Positions 52,920 to 61,667 of a stretch of 64,000 nt of DNA are shown here, piece by piece (position 1 is the first letter of the stretch; each line of letters begins with the position of its first letter). The notes under the pieces were generated by a model. It saw nothing but the letters and a program-made list of their open reading frames with translations. It did no database searches and was not told the origin of the DNA. Source of the stretch: an uncultured Lacinutrix sp. GTDB lineage: Bacteria; Bacteroidota; Bacteroidia; Flavobacteriales; Flavobacteriaceae. The translations under genes and the position numbers were made by a program. The stretch spans positions 186,001-250,000 of the forward strand of contig NZ_CANMRQ010000002.1 of the NCBI RefSeq assembly GCF_947500325.1, given 5' to 3'.

Positions 52920-53450
52920 TTATTTTCCAAAAAGCCTCTGGAAGAAATTCTTCGTTTTCTTTGTTGTTTCTTCAATTACCTCTTTAGCATCATCTGCAAA
53001 ATCTTCTAATTTTTCTCCTGCTTCACTAGCCATTTCTGAAGCTTTAACTTTAGCTTTGTCTAAAGCTTCTTTAGCATCATCAATCATTTCTTTCCCATCT
53101 TCATTAATAAAAGCAGTAGTTTTTTGTTTTGCTTTTTCATATGCTTCTTTTGCATCTTCTTTTAAATCATCAAACTTTTCTTCAGCTTCATGGGCTAATT
53201 CAGACGCTTTAGCTTTTGCATTATCCAGAGCTTCCTTGGCATCTCCTTTAATAAACTCTTCAGCTTTATTTTTTAAATCACCTAGTTTTTCCTTTGCTTC
53301 ATCAGCAATTTCAGAAGCTTTATCTTTCAAATTATCTATAGATTCATTTGAGTTATCTGTTACCTCAGATGCTTTGTCATCTAAAGCTTCACTTGTATTT
53401 TCTACAGTATCTTCAATATTTTCTTCTAAATTGTTGTTTTCTTCAGACAT
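52920..53450 (-). CDS. LEA/apolipoprotein-like amphipathic repeat protein
   Basis: A 176-residue, highly charged Ala/Lys/Glu-rich protein without Cys or signal peptide. Amphipathic helical repeats recur, for example DAKEALDNAKAKASELAHEA and DAKEALDKAKVKASEMASEA about 57 residues apart, plus related KASEIADEAKEKL and DAKEAYEKAKQKTTAF. The composition resembles LEA group 3 and YtxH/apolipoprotein-type stress proteins, which protect membranes or proteins during drying, freezing or salt stress. That role is inferred from composition. The C-terminus NFFQRLFGK is more hydrophobic and could touch a membrane. Single gene with a terminator. Confidence 0.8.
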   Translation of the reverse strand: MSEENNNLEENIEDTVENTSEALDDKASEVTDNSNESIDNLKDKASEIADEAKEKLGDLKNKAEEFIKGDAKEALDNAKAKASELAHEAEEKFDDLKEDAKEAYEKAKQKTTAFINEDGKEMIDDAKEALDKAKVKASEMASEAGEKLEDFADDAKEVIEETTKKTKNFFQRLFGK

Positions 53451-53508
53451 GATTTAATTGTTTTATTATTTATTATAGGTTAAATATAAAGCAAATCTGT
53501 TACAATAT

Positions 53509-53895
53509 TTATAAAAAAGCTTTATCTATAGGTTCCCAAAGTTCAATTTTATTTCCATCATTATCTAAAATCCAACCAAATTTTCCATAATCATATTCTT
53601 CTATCTCTCCTATAATAGTTACGCCTTCTTCTTTTAAAGTAGCTAATAATTTAGGTAAATTTTCTACTCGATAATTAAACATGAAGTCTTTTTTTGAAGG
53701 CTCATAATATTTTGTGTCTTCTTGAAAAGGAGACCATTGTGTAGAGCAATCATTACCTTCTTTGTCTTTCCACCAAAAGGTACAACCATAATCGTCTGTA
53801 TTAAAACCTAAATGTTTTTTATACCACGCTTTAGTTTGTTTAGGGTCTTTGGTTTTAAAGAATAAACCACCAATTCCTGTTACTCGTTTTTTCAT
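53509..53895 (-). CDS. VOC / glyoxalase-like protein
   Basis: A 128-residue vicinal-oxygen-chelate domain protein: GIGGLFFKTKDPKQTKAWYK at the start and GKFGWILDNDGNKIELWEPI at the end (the terminal Glu is a metal ligand position). Such single-domain proteins include glyoxalases, isomerases and resistance proteins; the reaction is not predictable. It lies 2 bases after the DUF1801 gene and is last of a three-gene operon. Confidence 0.9.
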   Translation of the reverse strand: MKKRVTGIGGLFFKTKDPKQTKAWYKKHLGFNTDDYGCTFWWKDKEGNDCSTQWSPFQEDTKYYEPSKKDFMFNYRVENLPKLLATLKEEGVTIIGEIEEYDYGKFGWILDNDGNKIELWEPIDKAFL

Positions 53896-53897
53896 TT

Positions 53898-54356
53898 TTA
53901 TTTCTTTTTTAGAACTGATTCATATATGTCTATCCATTCCTCAACACTCATTTTACCTAATAACTCTTCAATTAAACTATAAGGGATATCTTCTATTTTT
54001 TTAAATCTTACACAGCTTTTACCCATGTCTAATTTGTATTTACAGTGTTTTGGATATTCTCCAACAAACCAATCATATAATTCTTTCTTAGCATACATGC
54101 CAGAATGATATAAGGCTATAAAGTTTTTTTGTGAAGCTAAATTAATAAAAGGTAAAGGAGGAAAAGGTTTGCAATGATAACCATTTGGATAAATAGATTT
54201 TGGAACATAATATGCTAACATTCCATAACCCATTCCTGCTTCCAAACCTTTTGGCATATGTTTTATAATAAGGTTGTTTAATTTTGTAATTGGTTCTTTT
54301 CTATCTTCTGGTAGTTGACTAATGTAATCTTCTGGAGAGTCTGCTTTGTACTGCAT
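53898..54356 (-). CDS. DUF1801 family protein
   Basis: A 152-residue soluble protein of the DUF1801 (YdhG-like) family: SPEDYISQLPEDRKEPITKL at the N-terminus, GYGMLAYYVPKSIYPNGYHC and KSCVRFKKIEDIPYSLIEEL further on. Family function is poorly defined; some members resemble frataxin-fold iron chaperones. Middle gene of the DUF4199-DUF1801-VOC operon, 12 bases after DUF4199. Confidence 0.88.
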   Translation of the reverse strand: MQYKADSPEDYISQLPEDRKEPITKLNNLIIKHMPKGLEAGMGYGMLAYYVPKSIYPNGYHCKPFPPLPFINLASQKNFIALYHSGMYAKKELYDWFVGEYPKHCKYKLDMGKSCVRFKKIEDIPYSLIEELLGKMSVEEWIDIYESVLKKK

Positions 54357-54368
54357 AATCGTTTATTT

Positions 54369-54875
54369 TTATTTGCGTTGTAAAATTAATGATGATATTA
54401 AAGATATAATAAATCCTATAATAACGACAGAGGAAAACATTATGAAAGCCATAAACCCCGATCCACCATAATCTGCCATTTGTTGTGTTAGTTTTGTTTT
54501 TTCAATTTCAAATTCTTCTGCAGATAATGTAGATTTCATTGTTTCTAATGTTTTATCTAAATATTCTGTAGCAAAGTCAGGATTAATTACTGTAGTGTAT
54601 ATATAATCTATAATACCAAAACCTATACCTGCGAATAGTGAAATTAAGACTCCTATTTTTAAAGCTTTGCCAAATGAAACAATGCCATTATTCTCTTTGT
54701 CTCTGTAGTGCTTAATCCCAAAGAAAACAAAACTTAATGAAGCTACCATTGTTGTATATCCTACAATCTCTTGAGCAGAATAATTTAATGATTTTCCAAG
54801 TGTTAATGCTAATAAAAATAATATGGCTGCAGTTAATAACCCATAAACACCATATCTAATGACTGTATTTTTCAT
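54369..54875 (-). CDS. DUF4199 membrane protein
   Basis: A 168-residue integral membrane protein with four helices (about residues 8-27, 36-54, 72-92, 138-163) in the DUF4199 pattern common in Bacteroidota: YGVYGLLTAAILFLLALTLG, GIKHYRDKENNGIVSFGKAL, GIGFGIIDYIYTTVINPDF and a helical periplasmic or cytoplasmic loop with LDKTLETMKSTLSAEEFE. Function unknown. First gene of the small operon, with a -7 box 30 bases upstream. Confidence 0.88.
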   Translation of the reverse strand: MKNTVIRYGVYGLLTAAILFLLALTLGKSLNYSAQEIVGYTTMVASLSFVFFGIKHYRDKENNGIVSFGKALKIGVLISLFAGIGFGIIDYIYTTVINPDFATEYLDKTLETMKSTLSAEEFEIEKTKLTQQMADYGGSGFMAFIMFSSVVIIGFIISLISSLILQRK

Positions 54876-54904
54876 AATCTATATTTAGTTAAAAATTAGT
54901 TATT

Positions 54905-54912
54905 CAAAAGTA
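54905..54912 (-). promoter_or_regulatory. -7 box of the DUF4199 operon
   Basis: Minus-strand TACTTTTG (54912-54905), 30 bases before the ATG at 54875. Confidence 0.5.
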
Positions 54913-54938
54913 GAATGATACTTGAAAAAATGACTCAT

Positions 54939-54968
54939 ACTAAAGTACCAAATGGCTTGTACTTTAGT
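54939..54968 (-). terminator. Strong hairpin after the LuxR gene
   Basis: ACTAAAGTAC (54939-54948) and GTACTTTAGT (54959-54968) form a perfect 10-base stem with a 10-base loop. The T run (six T's) comes only after an 8-base gap on the minus strand, so it may be a terminator or an RNA-stabilising hairpin. Confidence 0.5.
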
Positions 54969-54983
54969 CTAAAAATATAAATT

Positions 54984-55394
54984 TTATAGAATTTTTAAAC
55001 TTTTTGCAATTTGAATGGCTTGTGTACGTCGTTTAGCATTTAATTTTAATAATAAATTTGAGACATGAGTTTTTATAGTACTTTCTGAAAGAAATAATTT
55101 CTCTGCGATTTCTTTATTTGATAAACCTTCAGAAATAGCTTGTAAAACTTCATATTCTCGTTTGGTGATTTCTAATTCTTTAATCTTTTGATGATTAATT
55201 TCTAGAACAGGTAATACTATTTTGTGCAAGCTTTTTTTATTAAGATAGATCCCAATAAATAGAAAGACAATGGCTACTAGAATAATAACAATTTCTACAT
55301 TAAAATTATGAGACGTTAAGGTGAATTTGCTTATTTGAAATAAGGTTAAAATAGCAACAATTAGTAATCCAAAAACAAGAATAGTTTTTTTCAT
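54984..55394 (-). CDS. Membrane-anchored LuxR-type regulator
   Basis: A 136-residue protein with two N-terminal membrane helices (ILVFGLLIVAILTLFQI and FNVEIVIILVAIVFLFIGIY) and a C-terminal LuxR helix-turn-helix (LEITKREYEVLQAISEGLSN, KEIAEKLFLSESTIKTHVSN, LLLKLNAKRRTQAIQIAKSL). This is a short membrane-tethered one-component regulator, common in Flavobacteriaceae. Its start overlaps the stop of the dehydrogenase gene (TAATG), so it is the last gene of the cupin-dehydrogenase-LuxR operon. What it senses is unknown. Confidence 0.9.
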   Translation of the reverse strand: MKKTILVFGLLIVAILTLFQISKFTLTSHNFNVEIVIILVAIVFLFIGIYLNKKSLHKIVLPVLEINHQKIKELEITKREYEVLQAISEGLSNKEIAEKLFLSESTIKTHVSNLLLKLNAKRRTQAIQIAKSLKIL

Positions 55395-56350
55395 TAGCAA
55401 AAGTTCATTTTTATTTTATCTACAATTGTTTGCGCCAGTTTTTCTTTACTTTCTATTGTCCATCCCGCAACATGTGGTGACAATAAAACGTTATGAGATT
55501 GTATTAAATAGCGAAAGGCCTGCGGCATTTCTTCACCAGCTCTAATATTATTTTTTTTGAATAAATTTTCGAAAGACGATTTTTCATATTCCAAAACATC
55601 AAGTCCAGCACCTATAATTTTACCAGATTTTAGAGCAGAAACAAGATCTTTGGTAATTACGCTTTTTCCGCGAGCTGTATTAATGAGCCAAAAAGAGTTT
55701 TTAAATGAATTTATAAAATCCTCATTAATCATTCCAATAGTTAATGGTGTTTCGGGTGTGTGAAGACTTAAAATATTAGCTTTTTGTTGTAACTCTTCTA
55801 ATGAAACTTGCTTGGCATCTTCATTACCAACGTTGTCTTTTATATCATAGCAAAGTACTTTAACATCAAAACCTCGTAATTTTTTTGCAAAAGCTTTTCC
55901 CATGTTTCCATAGCCTATTAAACCAATGGTTTTGCCATCCAATTCGAGTCCACGATTATCTTCACGTAGCCATTTTCCTTGCCTAACTTCTCTATCTGCT
56001 TTATTAAGTTTATTAAACAATGATAATAGCATTGCTAAACTATGTTCTCCAACTGCATTTCTATTGCCTTCAGGAGCAGCAATAAGAATTACACCTTTTT
56101 TTTGAGCATAGTCACAATCAATATTTTCTAATCCAGCACCAACACGACCTATAAATTTTAAGTTTTTTGCAGCATCTATAAAGTCTTTATCTATTTTAAA
56201 TCGGCTTCTTATAATAAATCCATCGTATTGATGAATGATTTTTTGAATAGCCTCTTTAGAATCTACATAGTTTTCATGATTACTAAAGCCTAAGGCATTA
56301 AGTTGATTAATTAACAACGAATGGTTAGCGTCTAAGTGAAGAATTTTCAT
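55394..56350 (-). CDS. D-2-hydroxyacid dehydrogenase (SerA-like)
   Basis: A 318-residue NAD-dependent dehydrogenase of the phosphoglycerate dehydrogenase-like group: Rossmann motif GLIGYGNMGKAFAKKL, INTARG (catalytic Arg region) and LLSPHVAGWTIESKEKL (catalytic His). It lacks the C-terminal regulatory ACT domain of full SerA. Substrate is uncertain. The open frame begins at a TTG (56362) inside the cupin gene; ATG 56350, two bases after the cupin stop, is used. The LuxR gene overlaps its stop by one base. Confidence 0.9.
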   Translation of the reverse strand: MKILHLDANHSLLINQLNALGFSNHENYVDSKEAIQKIIHQYDGFIIRSRFKIDKDFIDAAKNLKFIGRVGAGLENIDCDYAQKKGVILIAAPEGNRNAVGEHSLAMLLSLFNKLNKADREVRQGKWLREDNRGLELDGKTIGLIGYGNMGKAFAKKLRGFDVKVLCYDIKDNVGNEDAKQVSLEELQQKANILSLHTPETPLTIGMINEDFINSFKNSFWLINTARGKSVITKDLVSALKSGKIIGAGLDVLEYEKSSFENLFKKNNIRAGEEMPQAFRYLIQSHNVLLSPHVAGWTIESKEKLAQTIVDKIKMNFC

Positions 56351-56352
56351 AG

Positions 56353-56718
56353 TTATATCCAAGGATATTCGGTTTGTGTTTTTTCGTCTTTTACATTTCC
56401 AGTATGAGCTGTATTGAGTTTTTCGAATAATAGTAAATGGACTTCTTCTTCATTTTTTGTCATAGGATTGTGTTCAACCCCTTTTGGTACAACTATAATT
56501 TCACCTTCATTTACAATTTCTGTTCGGTCTCTAAACTGCATGTATAATGTGCCTTTTATAACTTGAAATAATTCATCTTCATCATCATGACTATGCCATA
56601 CAAACTCGCCTTTTATTTTGGCTAAAATGACTTGCATATTGTCTACAGTTGCAATGCGATGTGGATGCCATTGTTTAGTAAAGGCGGCGTGTTTCTCTTT
56701 TATGTTAATGGGTTTCAT
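56353..56718 (-). CDS. Cupin domain protein
   Basis: A 121-residue single cupin: FVWHSHDDEDELFQVIKGTL (motif 1, His-x-His and Glu metal ligands) and EIIVVPKGVEHNPMT (motif 2, His). Probably a small metal-dependent enzyme or sugar/amine-binding protein; function unknown. First gene of an operon with the dehydrogenase and LuxR genes. Confidence 0.9.
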   Translation of the reverse strand: MKPINIKEKHAAFTKQWHPHRIATVDNMQVILAKIKGEFVWHSHDDEDELFQVIKGTLYMQFRDRTEIVNEGEIIVVPKGVEHNPMTKNEEEVHLLLFEKLNTAHTGNVKDEKTQTEYPWI

Positions 56719-56833
56719 AGCTTAATACATTATGTGTGAGTATAAATTTACGACAATTTGTATTAGTGTAAAACTTATATGTTTATCGTATTTTTCTATT
56801 TAATAAAAGGAAAGTGTTTTTTTGATAGAAAGG

Positions 56834-58204
56834 TTATATTCCTAAAATAAGTTTTGCAATCCAGAAGTAGATTAATATTCCAAAAATATCATTACTAGTA
56901 GTTATAAATGGGCCAGTTGCTATGGCTGGGTCTATTCCCTTTTTATCTAAAAATAGAGGAACAAATGTACCAATAAGACCTGCTATTATAATGACAACAA
57001 CTAAGGAAACAGAAATGGCTAATGCTGTTAGGAAATCTCCTTTTGTAGCCCAGACAAAACCAAAAAGAAATAGGGCAAGAATGACACCATTAAGTGCAGC
57101 TAAAAGCATTTCTTTTATTAAACGATTATTAATACTGCCTTTAACATCATCATTAGCTAAACCTTGAACAATAATAGCGCTAGATTGTACTCCAACATTT
57201 CCTGCCATAGCAGCAATTAAAGGTGTGAAGAAAAAAAGAACAGCATACTTCTCGAAAGAACTTTGAAAACCTTCCATTATAATAAAAGCTCCAATACCTC
57301 CAATCAAGCCTAAAAATAGCCAAGGCAAACGAGCCTTAGTTAATTCAATAATACTATCATCTGCTTCTACATCTTGGGTAATACCAGCTGCAAGTTGGTA
57401 ATCTTTATCTGCTTCTTCTTTAATAACATCTACAATATCATCGATAGTAATACGGCCTAACAGTATTTTATTTTCATCGACTACAGGAATAGCTTCCAAA
57501 TCATATTTCTGCATGATTTTTGCAACATCTTCTACATCTTCAAAAACTTTTACATAATCTACTTTAGGTATGTAAACAGTAGAAATATGTGCTCTTGGTG
57601 ATGCCATTAATAGATCTTTTAGAGACAAACGACCTATTAATTTTTCAGCTTCATCAACAACGTAGATAGAATGTACTCGGGTTACATTTTCTGCTTGAGC
57701 TCGCATTTCTTTAACACATTCTGTAACGGTCCAATTTTCGTTTACACTAACCAACTCTTTAGCCATTAGACTACCAGCAGTATTCTCATCATAAGTTAGT
57801 AATTCTTGAATTTCAGCTTTATGTTCTTCATCTTCAATTTGAGAAATTACAGCTTCTTGACGTTCTTCTGGAAGTTCTGCAATAATATCTGCTGCATCAT
57901 CTGTGTCTAGTTCTTCAACTTCTTCGGCAATTTCTTTTATAGATAGTGAAGCAAGAATTTTTTCTCGATCATCATCATCCATTTCCATAAGGATATCGGA
58001 TGTTTTTTCACTATCTAAAAGCTTAATAATGTAGGTAGATTGTTCAGTTTTTAACTCTTCAAGAATTTCGGCAATATCTGCATGGTGGTAGTCATTTAGT
58101 AATTCAAGAATCGTTTTATCATCTTGAGAGTTTACTAAAAGTTCTACCTTTTCAATAAGTTCATTACTTATTTTGAATTGGATATTTTTATCTTGTTCTT
58201 CCAC
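56834..58204 (-). CDS. mgtE: MgtE magnesium transporter
   Basis: Mg2+ channel of 456 residues: N-terminal MgtE_N superhelix (HHADIAEILEELKTEQSTYI, DTDDAADIIAELPEERQEAV), two CBS domains (about 135-255, including YDLEAIPVVDENKILLGRIT) and a five-helix membrane domain starting PWLFLGLIGGIGAFI with AAMAGNVGVQSSAIIVQGLA and the C-terminal pore segment. The cytosolic domains close the channel at high Mg2+ in studied homologues. It begins 8 bases after ksgA, so the two are co-transcribed. Confidence 0.95.
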   Translation of the reverse strand: MEEQDKNIQFKISNELIEKVELLVNSQDDKTILELLNDYHHADIAEILEELKTEQSTYIIKLLDSEKTSDILMEMDDDDREKILASLSIKEIAEEVEELDTDDAADIIAELPEERQEAVISQIEDEEHKAEIQELLTYDENTAGSLMAKELVSVNENWTVTECVKEMRAQAENVTRVHSIYVVDEAEKLIGRLSLKDLLMASPRAHISTVYIPKVDYVKVFEDVEDVAKIMQKYDLEAIPVVDENKILLGRITIDDIVDVIKEEADKDYQLAAGITQDVEADDSIIELTKARLPWLFLGLIGGIGAFIIMEGFQSSFEKYAVLFFFTPLIAAMAGNVGVQSSAIIVQGLANDDVKGSINNRLIKEMLLAALNGVILALFLFGFVWATKGDFLTALAISVSLVVVIIIAGLIGTFVPLFLDKKGIDPAIATGPFITTSNDIFGILIYFWIAKLILGI

Positions 58205-58212
58205 CTAAAAAT

Positions 58213-59016
58213 TTAATTTTCGCTATCGTTTTGTATTAAAGTTGTAAGTTCTATAAACGCTTGAACATTTAGTTGCTCTGGACGTTTGCCAAATATAACA
58301 TTTGCTTTTAATTTATCGCTTAGATTGAATGTTTTTAAACTGTTGCGCAATGTTTTTCTACGCTGTTGAAATGCTTGTTTTACAACTCTAAAAAAGAGTT
58401 TTTCATTACATGGTAAACTGTAATTGTCTTTACGTATTAATCTTAAAACTCCTGAGTCTACTTTTGGCGGTGGATTAAAAACAGTAGGAGGAACAGTAAA
58501 TAAGTATTCTGCATCGTAAAAAGCTTGTGTAAGTACAGATAAAATACCATAGACTTTGCTACCCTCTTTAGAACATATACGTTTTGCAACTTCTTTTTGA
58601 AACATTCCAGAAAATTCTGGAATTTGGTCGCGTAATTCTAATGTTTTAAAAACAATTTGTGTTGAAATATTATAAGGAAAGTTACCAATAATTGCTAATG
58701 GCTCTTCTTTAAAAGTCTCATTTAAATTGTATTTTAAAAAATCTTTTTCTAATATTCTTGGAGCAAGATTTAGATAATTATTCTTGAGGTATTCTACACT
58801 TTCAGTGTCAATTTCAATAACATAAGTTGTTACTGGCTTTTTTAGAAGATATTTAGTTAAAACACCCATTCCTGGACCAATTTCTAAAATATTTTTATAA
58901 CCATTTAATGTTAAGGTGTCTGCGATGTCTTTTGCAATAGTTTCATCTTCCAGAAAATGCTGACCTAAAAACTTTTTTGCTTTTACTTGATGAGAATTGT
59001 TTTGTTTTTGTGCCAT
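58213..59016 (-). CDS. rsmA: 16S rRNA dimethyladenosine transferase
   Basis: KsgA/RsmA, which dimethylates two adjacent adenines near the 3' end of 16S rRNA. The 267-residue protein has [20 protein letters not shown], the SAM-binding [16 protein letters not shown], and the catalytic [13 protein letters not shown] (NLPY-type). The C-terminal helical domain is present ([13 protein letters not shown]). It is upstream of mgtE in the same operon. Confidence 0.96.
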   Translation of the reverse strand: MAQKQNNSHQVKAKKFLGQHFLEDETIAKDIADTLTLNGYKNILEIGPGMGVLTKYLLKKPVTTYVIEIDTESVEYLKNNYLNLAPRILEKDFLKYNLNETFKEEPLAIIGNFPYNISTQIVFKTLELRDQIPEFSGMFQKEVAKRICSKEGSKVYGILSVLTQAFYDAEYLFTVPPTVFNPPPKVDSGVLRLIRKDNYSLPCNEKLFFRVVKQAFQQRRKTLRNSLKTFNLSDKLKANVIFGKRPEQLNVQAFIELTTLIQNDSEN

Positions 59017-59092
59017 TAGTTTAAGTTAAAGGTGAATTAACTAAGATAAGTTTTTAACAGCCTATATTAGTTCAGGAATGATGACTATTTAC

Positions 59093-59416
59093 TTATTTAA
59101 AGTCTACTGTATATTCGTCAATAATTTCTAATTCAGTTCTAAAAGCTAAAGATTTACCAGCAAATTTAGACAAGCCTTCTGCTCGTAAACGATCTGCATC
59201 ATCTTTATAATAAGCCTCTAACGATTCTCTTGAGTGCGCTCTATATTGAATAGAATAAGTCTGTCCACCCATTTCTTCCTCAATTAAAACTTTAGTCAAT
59301 TTTGCTTCTTTGAATTTGCCGGTTGCTAATACTCTAGGTATATGTTCTTTTATCCATACTATCCAATCATTATGTATAGTGTCATCTACATTAACTGTAA
59401 CATTGTATATGAGCAT
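59093..59416 (-). CDS. DUF4286 family protein
   Basis: A 107-residue ferredoxin-like small protein of the DUF4286 family (MLIYNVTVNVDDTIHNDWIV, WIKEHIPRVLATGKFKEAKL, YSIQYRAHSRESLEAYY). Usually found next to ksgA or TPR genes in Flavobacteriaceae, as here. Function unknown. It has a clear -7 box upstream. Confidence 0.88.
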   Translation of the reverse strand: MLIYNVTVNVDDTIHNDWIVWIKEHIPRVLATGKFKEAKLTKVLIEEEMGGQTYSIQYRAHSRESLEAYYKDDADRLRAEGLSKFAGKSLAFRTELEIIDEYTVDFK

Positions 59417-59441
59417 AATTTATTAATTATAATATAATAAG

Positions 59442-59449
59442 CAAAGGTA
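59442..59449 (-). promoter_or_regulatory. -7 box of the DUF4286 gene
   Basis: Minus-strand TACCTTTG (59449-59442), 26 bases before the ATG, identical to the boxes at 12894 and 12915. Confidence 0.55.
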
Positions 59450-59490
59450 AGATTTTACTCTTAATCTAATTGTAAATGAAAATGTATTAC

Positions 59491-61266
59491 TTAATTTATA
59501 GCATCGCCACGAAGTGCACGGTATTTTTTTCGAGCCTCAACAAAATAAATACTATCTGCATGATTAAAAATAATAGATTCGTATAGTTCTTTAGCTTTTT
59601 CAGTTTGCCCTAACTTATTAGCATAAATTTCGGCTAAGGCATAGATTGCATCATCAATTAAAATGCCTTCATTATAATTTTTAATTATAGCTTCGTAATT
59701 ATTTTTTGCCTTTTCAAATTCTTGTTTGTCTTCAAATAATTGTGCTTGTTTTAATAAGGTTTGAGGTATAATAGCTTCAGTTTTATGATTTTTTAATATG
59801 CTTGACAATATAGATATAGCTTCATTTTTTCTGTTTTGAAATGCTAACAGATCTGCTCTTGCATAACTTTTTAATGCTACTTGTAAAGAATCATCAAGTT
59901 TGTTATCTGAGATAAGTAATTTTAAATCTAATGCATCATTGGCTGTTAATTGAGAGGTTGATTTTTTTAATATTTTTAATTGGGATTCTGCCCATTTAAA
60001 ATCGCCTTTATAGTAGCTGGTTTTTGCGACTTTAAAACGAGCTTCTTGTGAAATGGGACTATTTTTTAAACTACGTTGTATTTGCGTATAATAAATTAAA
60101 GCTTCATTAAATTTTTCTTCCAAAACTAAAATATCACCTAATTCTAATTTAATTTTTGCAAGTAAATAACTTCCTATGCCAAGCTTTAAACTGTCTTTTA
60201 AATAAGTAATGGCATCACTAGTATTATTTATATAGAAAGCTAGAAAATGGGCATAAGCAATTTGTAGATCTATAGTTCTGCCGTTTTTGCCAAATTCATT
60301 TAATAATGTTTTATATCTTTTATTTATAGCATTGTATTCTTCTTTAGTAGCTTGCTCTGTTTCTATTTTTAGAAGATTATAATGAGCACTTATTTTAATG
60401 TCAATATCTTGTGTGTTTTCTATTATAAACTCATAAACTTCTTTAGCTATTGCTATTTGTTTTTGGTTATATGCAATATTTGCCAGTTCTTCAACACGAT
60501 TTAAAGATTCTAGTTGTCGTTTATATATTGCTTTTTCCTGAATAAATGCTTTCTTATAATCTTTTTGCTGAATAAATAGCCAGCTTAACATTTCATTCCA
60601 AAGTAAATTAGGTGATGTTTGAATTTTTTTAAGTAAAATTTTTCTTAAAATAATATTGTTATTATTATCACTATTCTCGCTTATAAATGTGCTAAATTCT
60701 CGTTTTATTCTATTGATGTAACTTTCGTTAATTTCTGAAAAATTAATATAACTATTAAACATTTTTTCAATATTACCTTGTTCTCCATAAATACGAGCCA
60801 ATTGCATATTGAAATTTAAAGCAGGTTTCAATGCCATTGCTTTTTCATATGTTACAATAGCTTGTTTTAAAAGTGAGAAGCTTTCAAAACTTCTCCCTAC
60901 ACTATAGGCATTATTGGCATTCTTGTCTAAAGTAGCAATTGCTTTATTGTAATTTAGCGTTGCATTAATAGTGTCTTTTTTTAAGCTAAAATTGTAACCA
61001 AGTTCTACTAAGTATGGTGGATATTCATAACGAATTAATTCAGTAGTTAGTAATTTTTCTGCTTCAGTAAATTGTTCTAATTGCTGATGTGTTTTAATAA
61101 GCTGATAGAAGTAATTTCGATTTTTATTGTTTTTTGCGTAGAGTTTTTTGTAAGAGACTAGCGCTTTTTCAAAGGCTCCGTTTTTAAAGTATTCTTTAGC
61201 TAAAATATCATCTTGAGAAAAGGTATTTAAGCTAGATAAAAAGAATAAAAGAAATAAAATTCGCAT
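59491..61266 (-). CDS. Large tetratricopeptide repeat periplasmic protein
   Basis: A 591-residue exported protein. The start ATG 61266 gives signal peptide MRILFLLFFLSSLNTFSQ; the frame continues to a TTG at 61314, which is in the terminator of the small upstream gene. The rest is tetratricopeptide repeats (KEYFKNGAFEKALVSYKKLY, LYYTQIQRSLKNSPISQEAR, AKNNYEAIIKNYNEGILIDD, AKELYESIIFNHADSIYFVE). Such TPR proteins scaffold protein complexes in the periplasm, for example outer-membrane assembly; the exact role here is not evident. Confidence 0.88.
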   Translation of the reverse strand: MRILFLLFFLSSLNTFSQDDILAKEYFKNGAFEKALVSYKKLYAKNNKNRNYFYQLIKTHQQLEQFTEAEKLLTTELIRYEYPPYLVELGYNFSLKKDTINATLNYNKAIATLDKNANNAYSVGRSFESFSLLKQAIVTYEKAMALKPALNFNMQLARIYGEQGNIEKMFNSYINFSEINESYINRIKREFSTFISENSDNNNNIILRKILLKKIQTSPNLLWNEMLSWLFIQQKDYKKAFIQEKAIYKRQLESLNRVEELANIAYNQKQIAIAKEVYEFIIENTQDIDIKISAHYNLLKIETEQATKEEYNAINKRYKTLLNEFGKNGRTIDLQIAYAHFLAFYINNTSDAITYLKDSLKLGIGSYLLAKIKLELGDILVLEEKFNEALIYYTQIQRSLKNSPISQEARFKVAKTSYYKGDFKWAESQLKILKKSTSQLTANDALDLKLLISDNKLDDSLQVALKSYARADLLAFQNRKNEAISILSSILKNHKTEAIIPQTLLKQAQLFEDKQEFEKAKNNYEAIIKNYNEGILIDDAIYALAEIYANKLGQTEKAKELYESIIFNHADSIYFVEARKKYRALRGDAIN

Positions 61267-61313
61267 AGTCATGATTTGTGTAAATATAGCAAATGTTATG
61301 CCTAAATAAAACA

Positions 61314-61344
61314 CAAAAAAATGCCTGAACTTAACCAGGCATTA
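61314..61344 (-). terminator. Terminator of the small peptide gene
   Basis: ATGCCTG (61321-61327) and CAGGCAT (61336-61342), 8-base loop, then a minus-strand T7 run (61320-61314). Confidence 0.85.
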
Positions 61345-61417
61345 GCCAATCTAAATAAATGTGCTATTAATCATATATTTTACATGATTCAATTACTTGA
61401 TTGGGGTATTGGTAAAA

Positions 61418-61540
61418 TTATTTGTTTGCAACAATAGTTGTATTCAATTGCGATTTTAATTCATCATATTCTGAAGAAAAAACCACAGTGGCTACAATAA
61501 TTAGCGTTGCAAGTAGGAACAAGCGCTTAATGTTTTTCAT
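61418..61540 (-). CDS. Exported 40-residue peptide
   Basis: A short frame in the 350-base gap between serS and the TPR gene: ATG at 61540, MKNIKRLFLLATLIIVATVV then FSSEYDELKSQLNTTIVANK, stop at 61418. Basic N-terminus, hydrophobic core and a polar tail look like a Sec signal peptide or membrane anchor with a short remainder. The flavobacterial pattern MKxIKxLFLxAxL with a tail like ...LKxQLRTEIVxL is known to me from unannotated small secreted proteins. A dedicated terminator lies 76 bases downstream, which supports a real transcript. Function unknown. Confidence 0.6.
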   Translation of the reverse strand: MKNIKRLFLLATLIIVATVVFSSEYDELKSQLNTTIVANK

Positions 61541-61667
61541 ATAAGTAGGGTTTATTATGGATTCTAAAAGTCATAATAAAATCTAAATAAAAAAAACTAA
61601 TAAGCAAAAAATCGTCAAACAACGTGTTTTTTTAACATTTCGTCGATTTAAAAATGTGTTTCAATTT

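Noticed and set aside
53056-53457. Plus-strand 133-residue frame antisense to the LEA-like gene
   Set aside because: Serine/alanine/phenylalanine composition is just the reverse complement of the Glu/Lys/Ala repeats.
60660-60690. GAGAATAGT match (minus strand) in the TPR gene, as in the dispersed repeat
   Set aside because: Only nine bases match and the AACGTCA end is absent; it encodes Glu-Asn-Ser in common codons.
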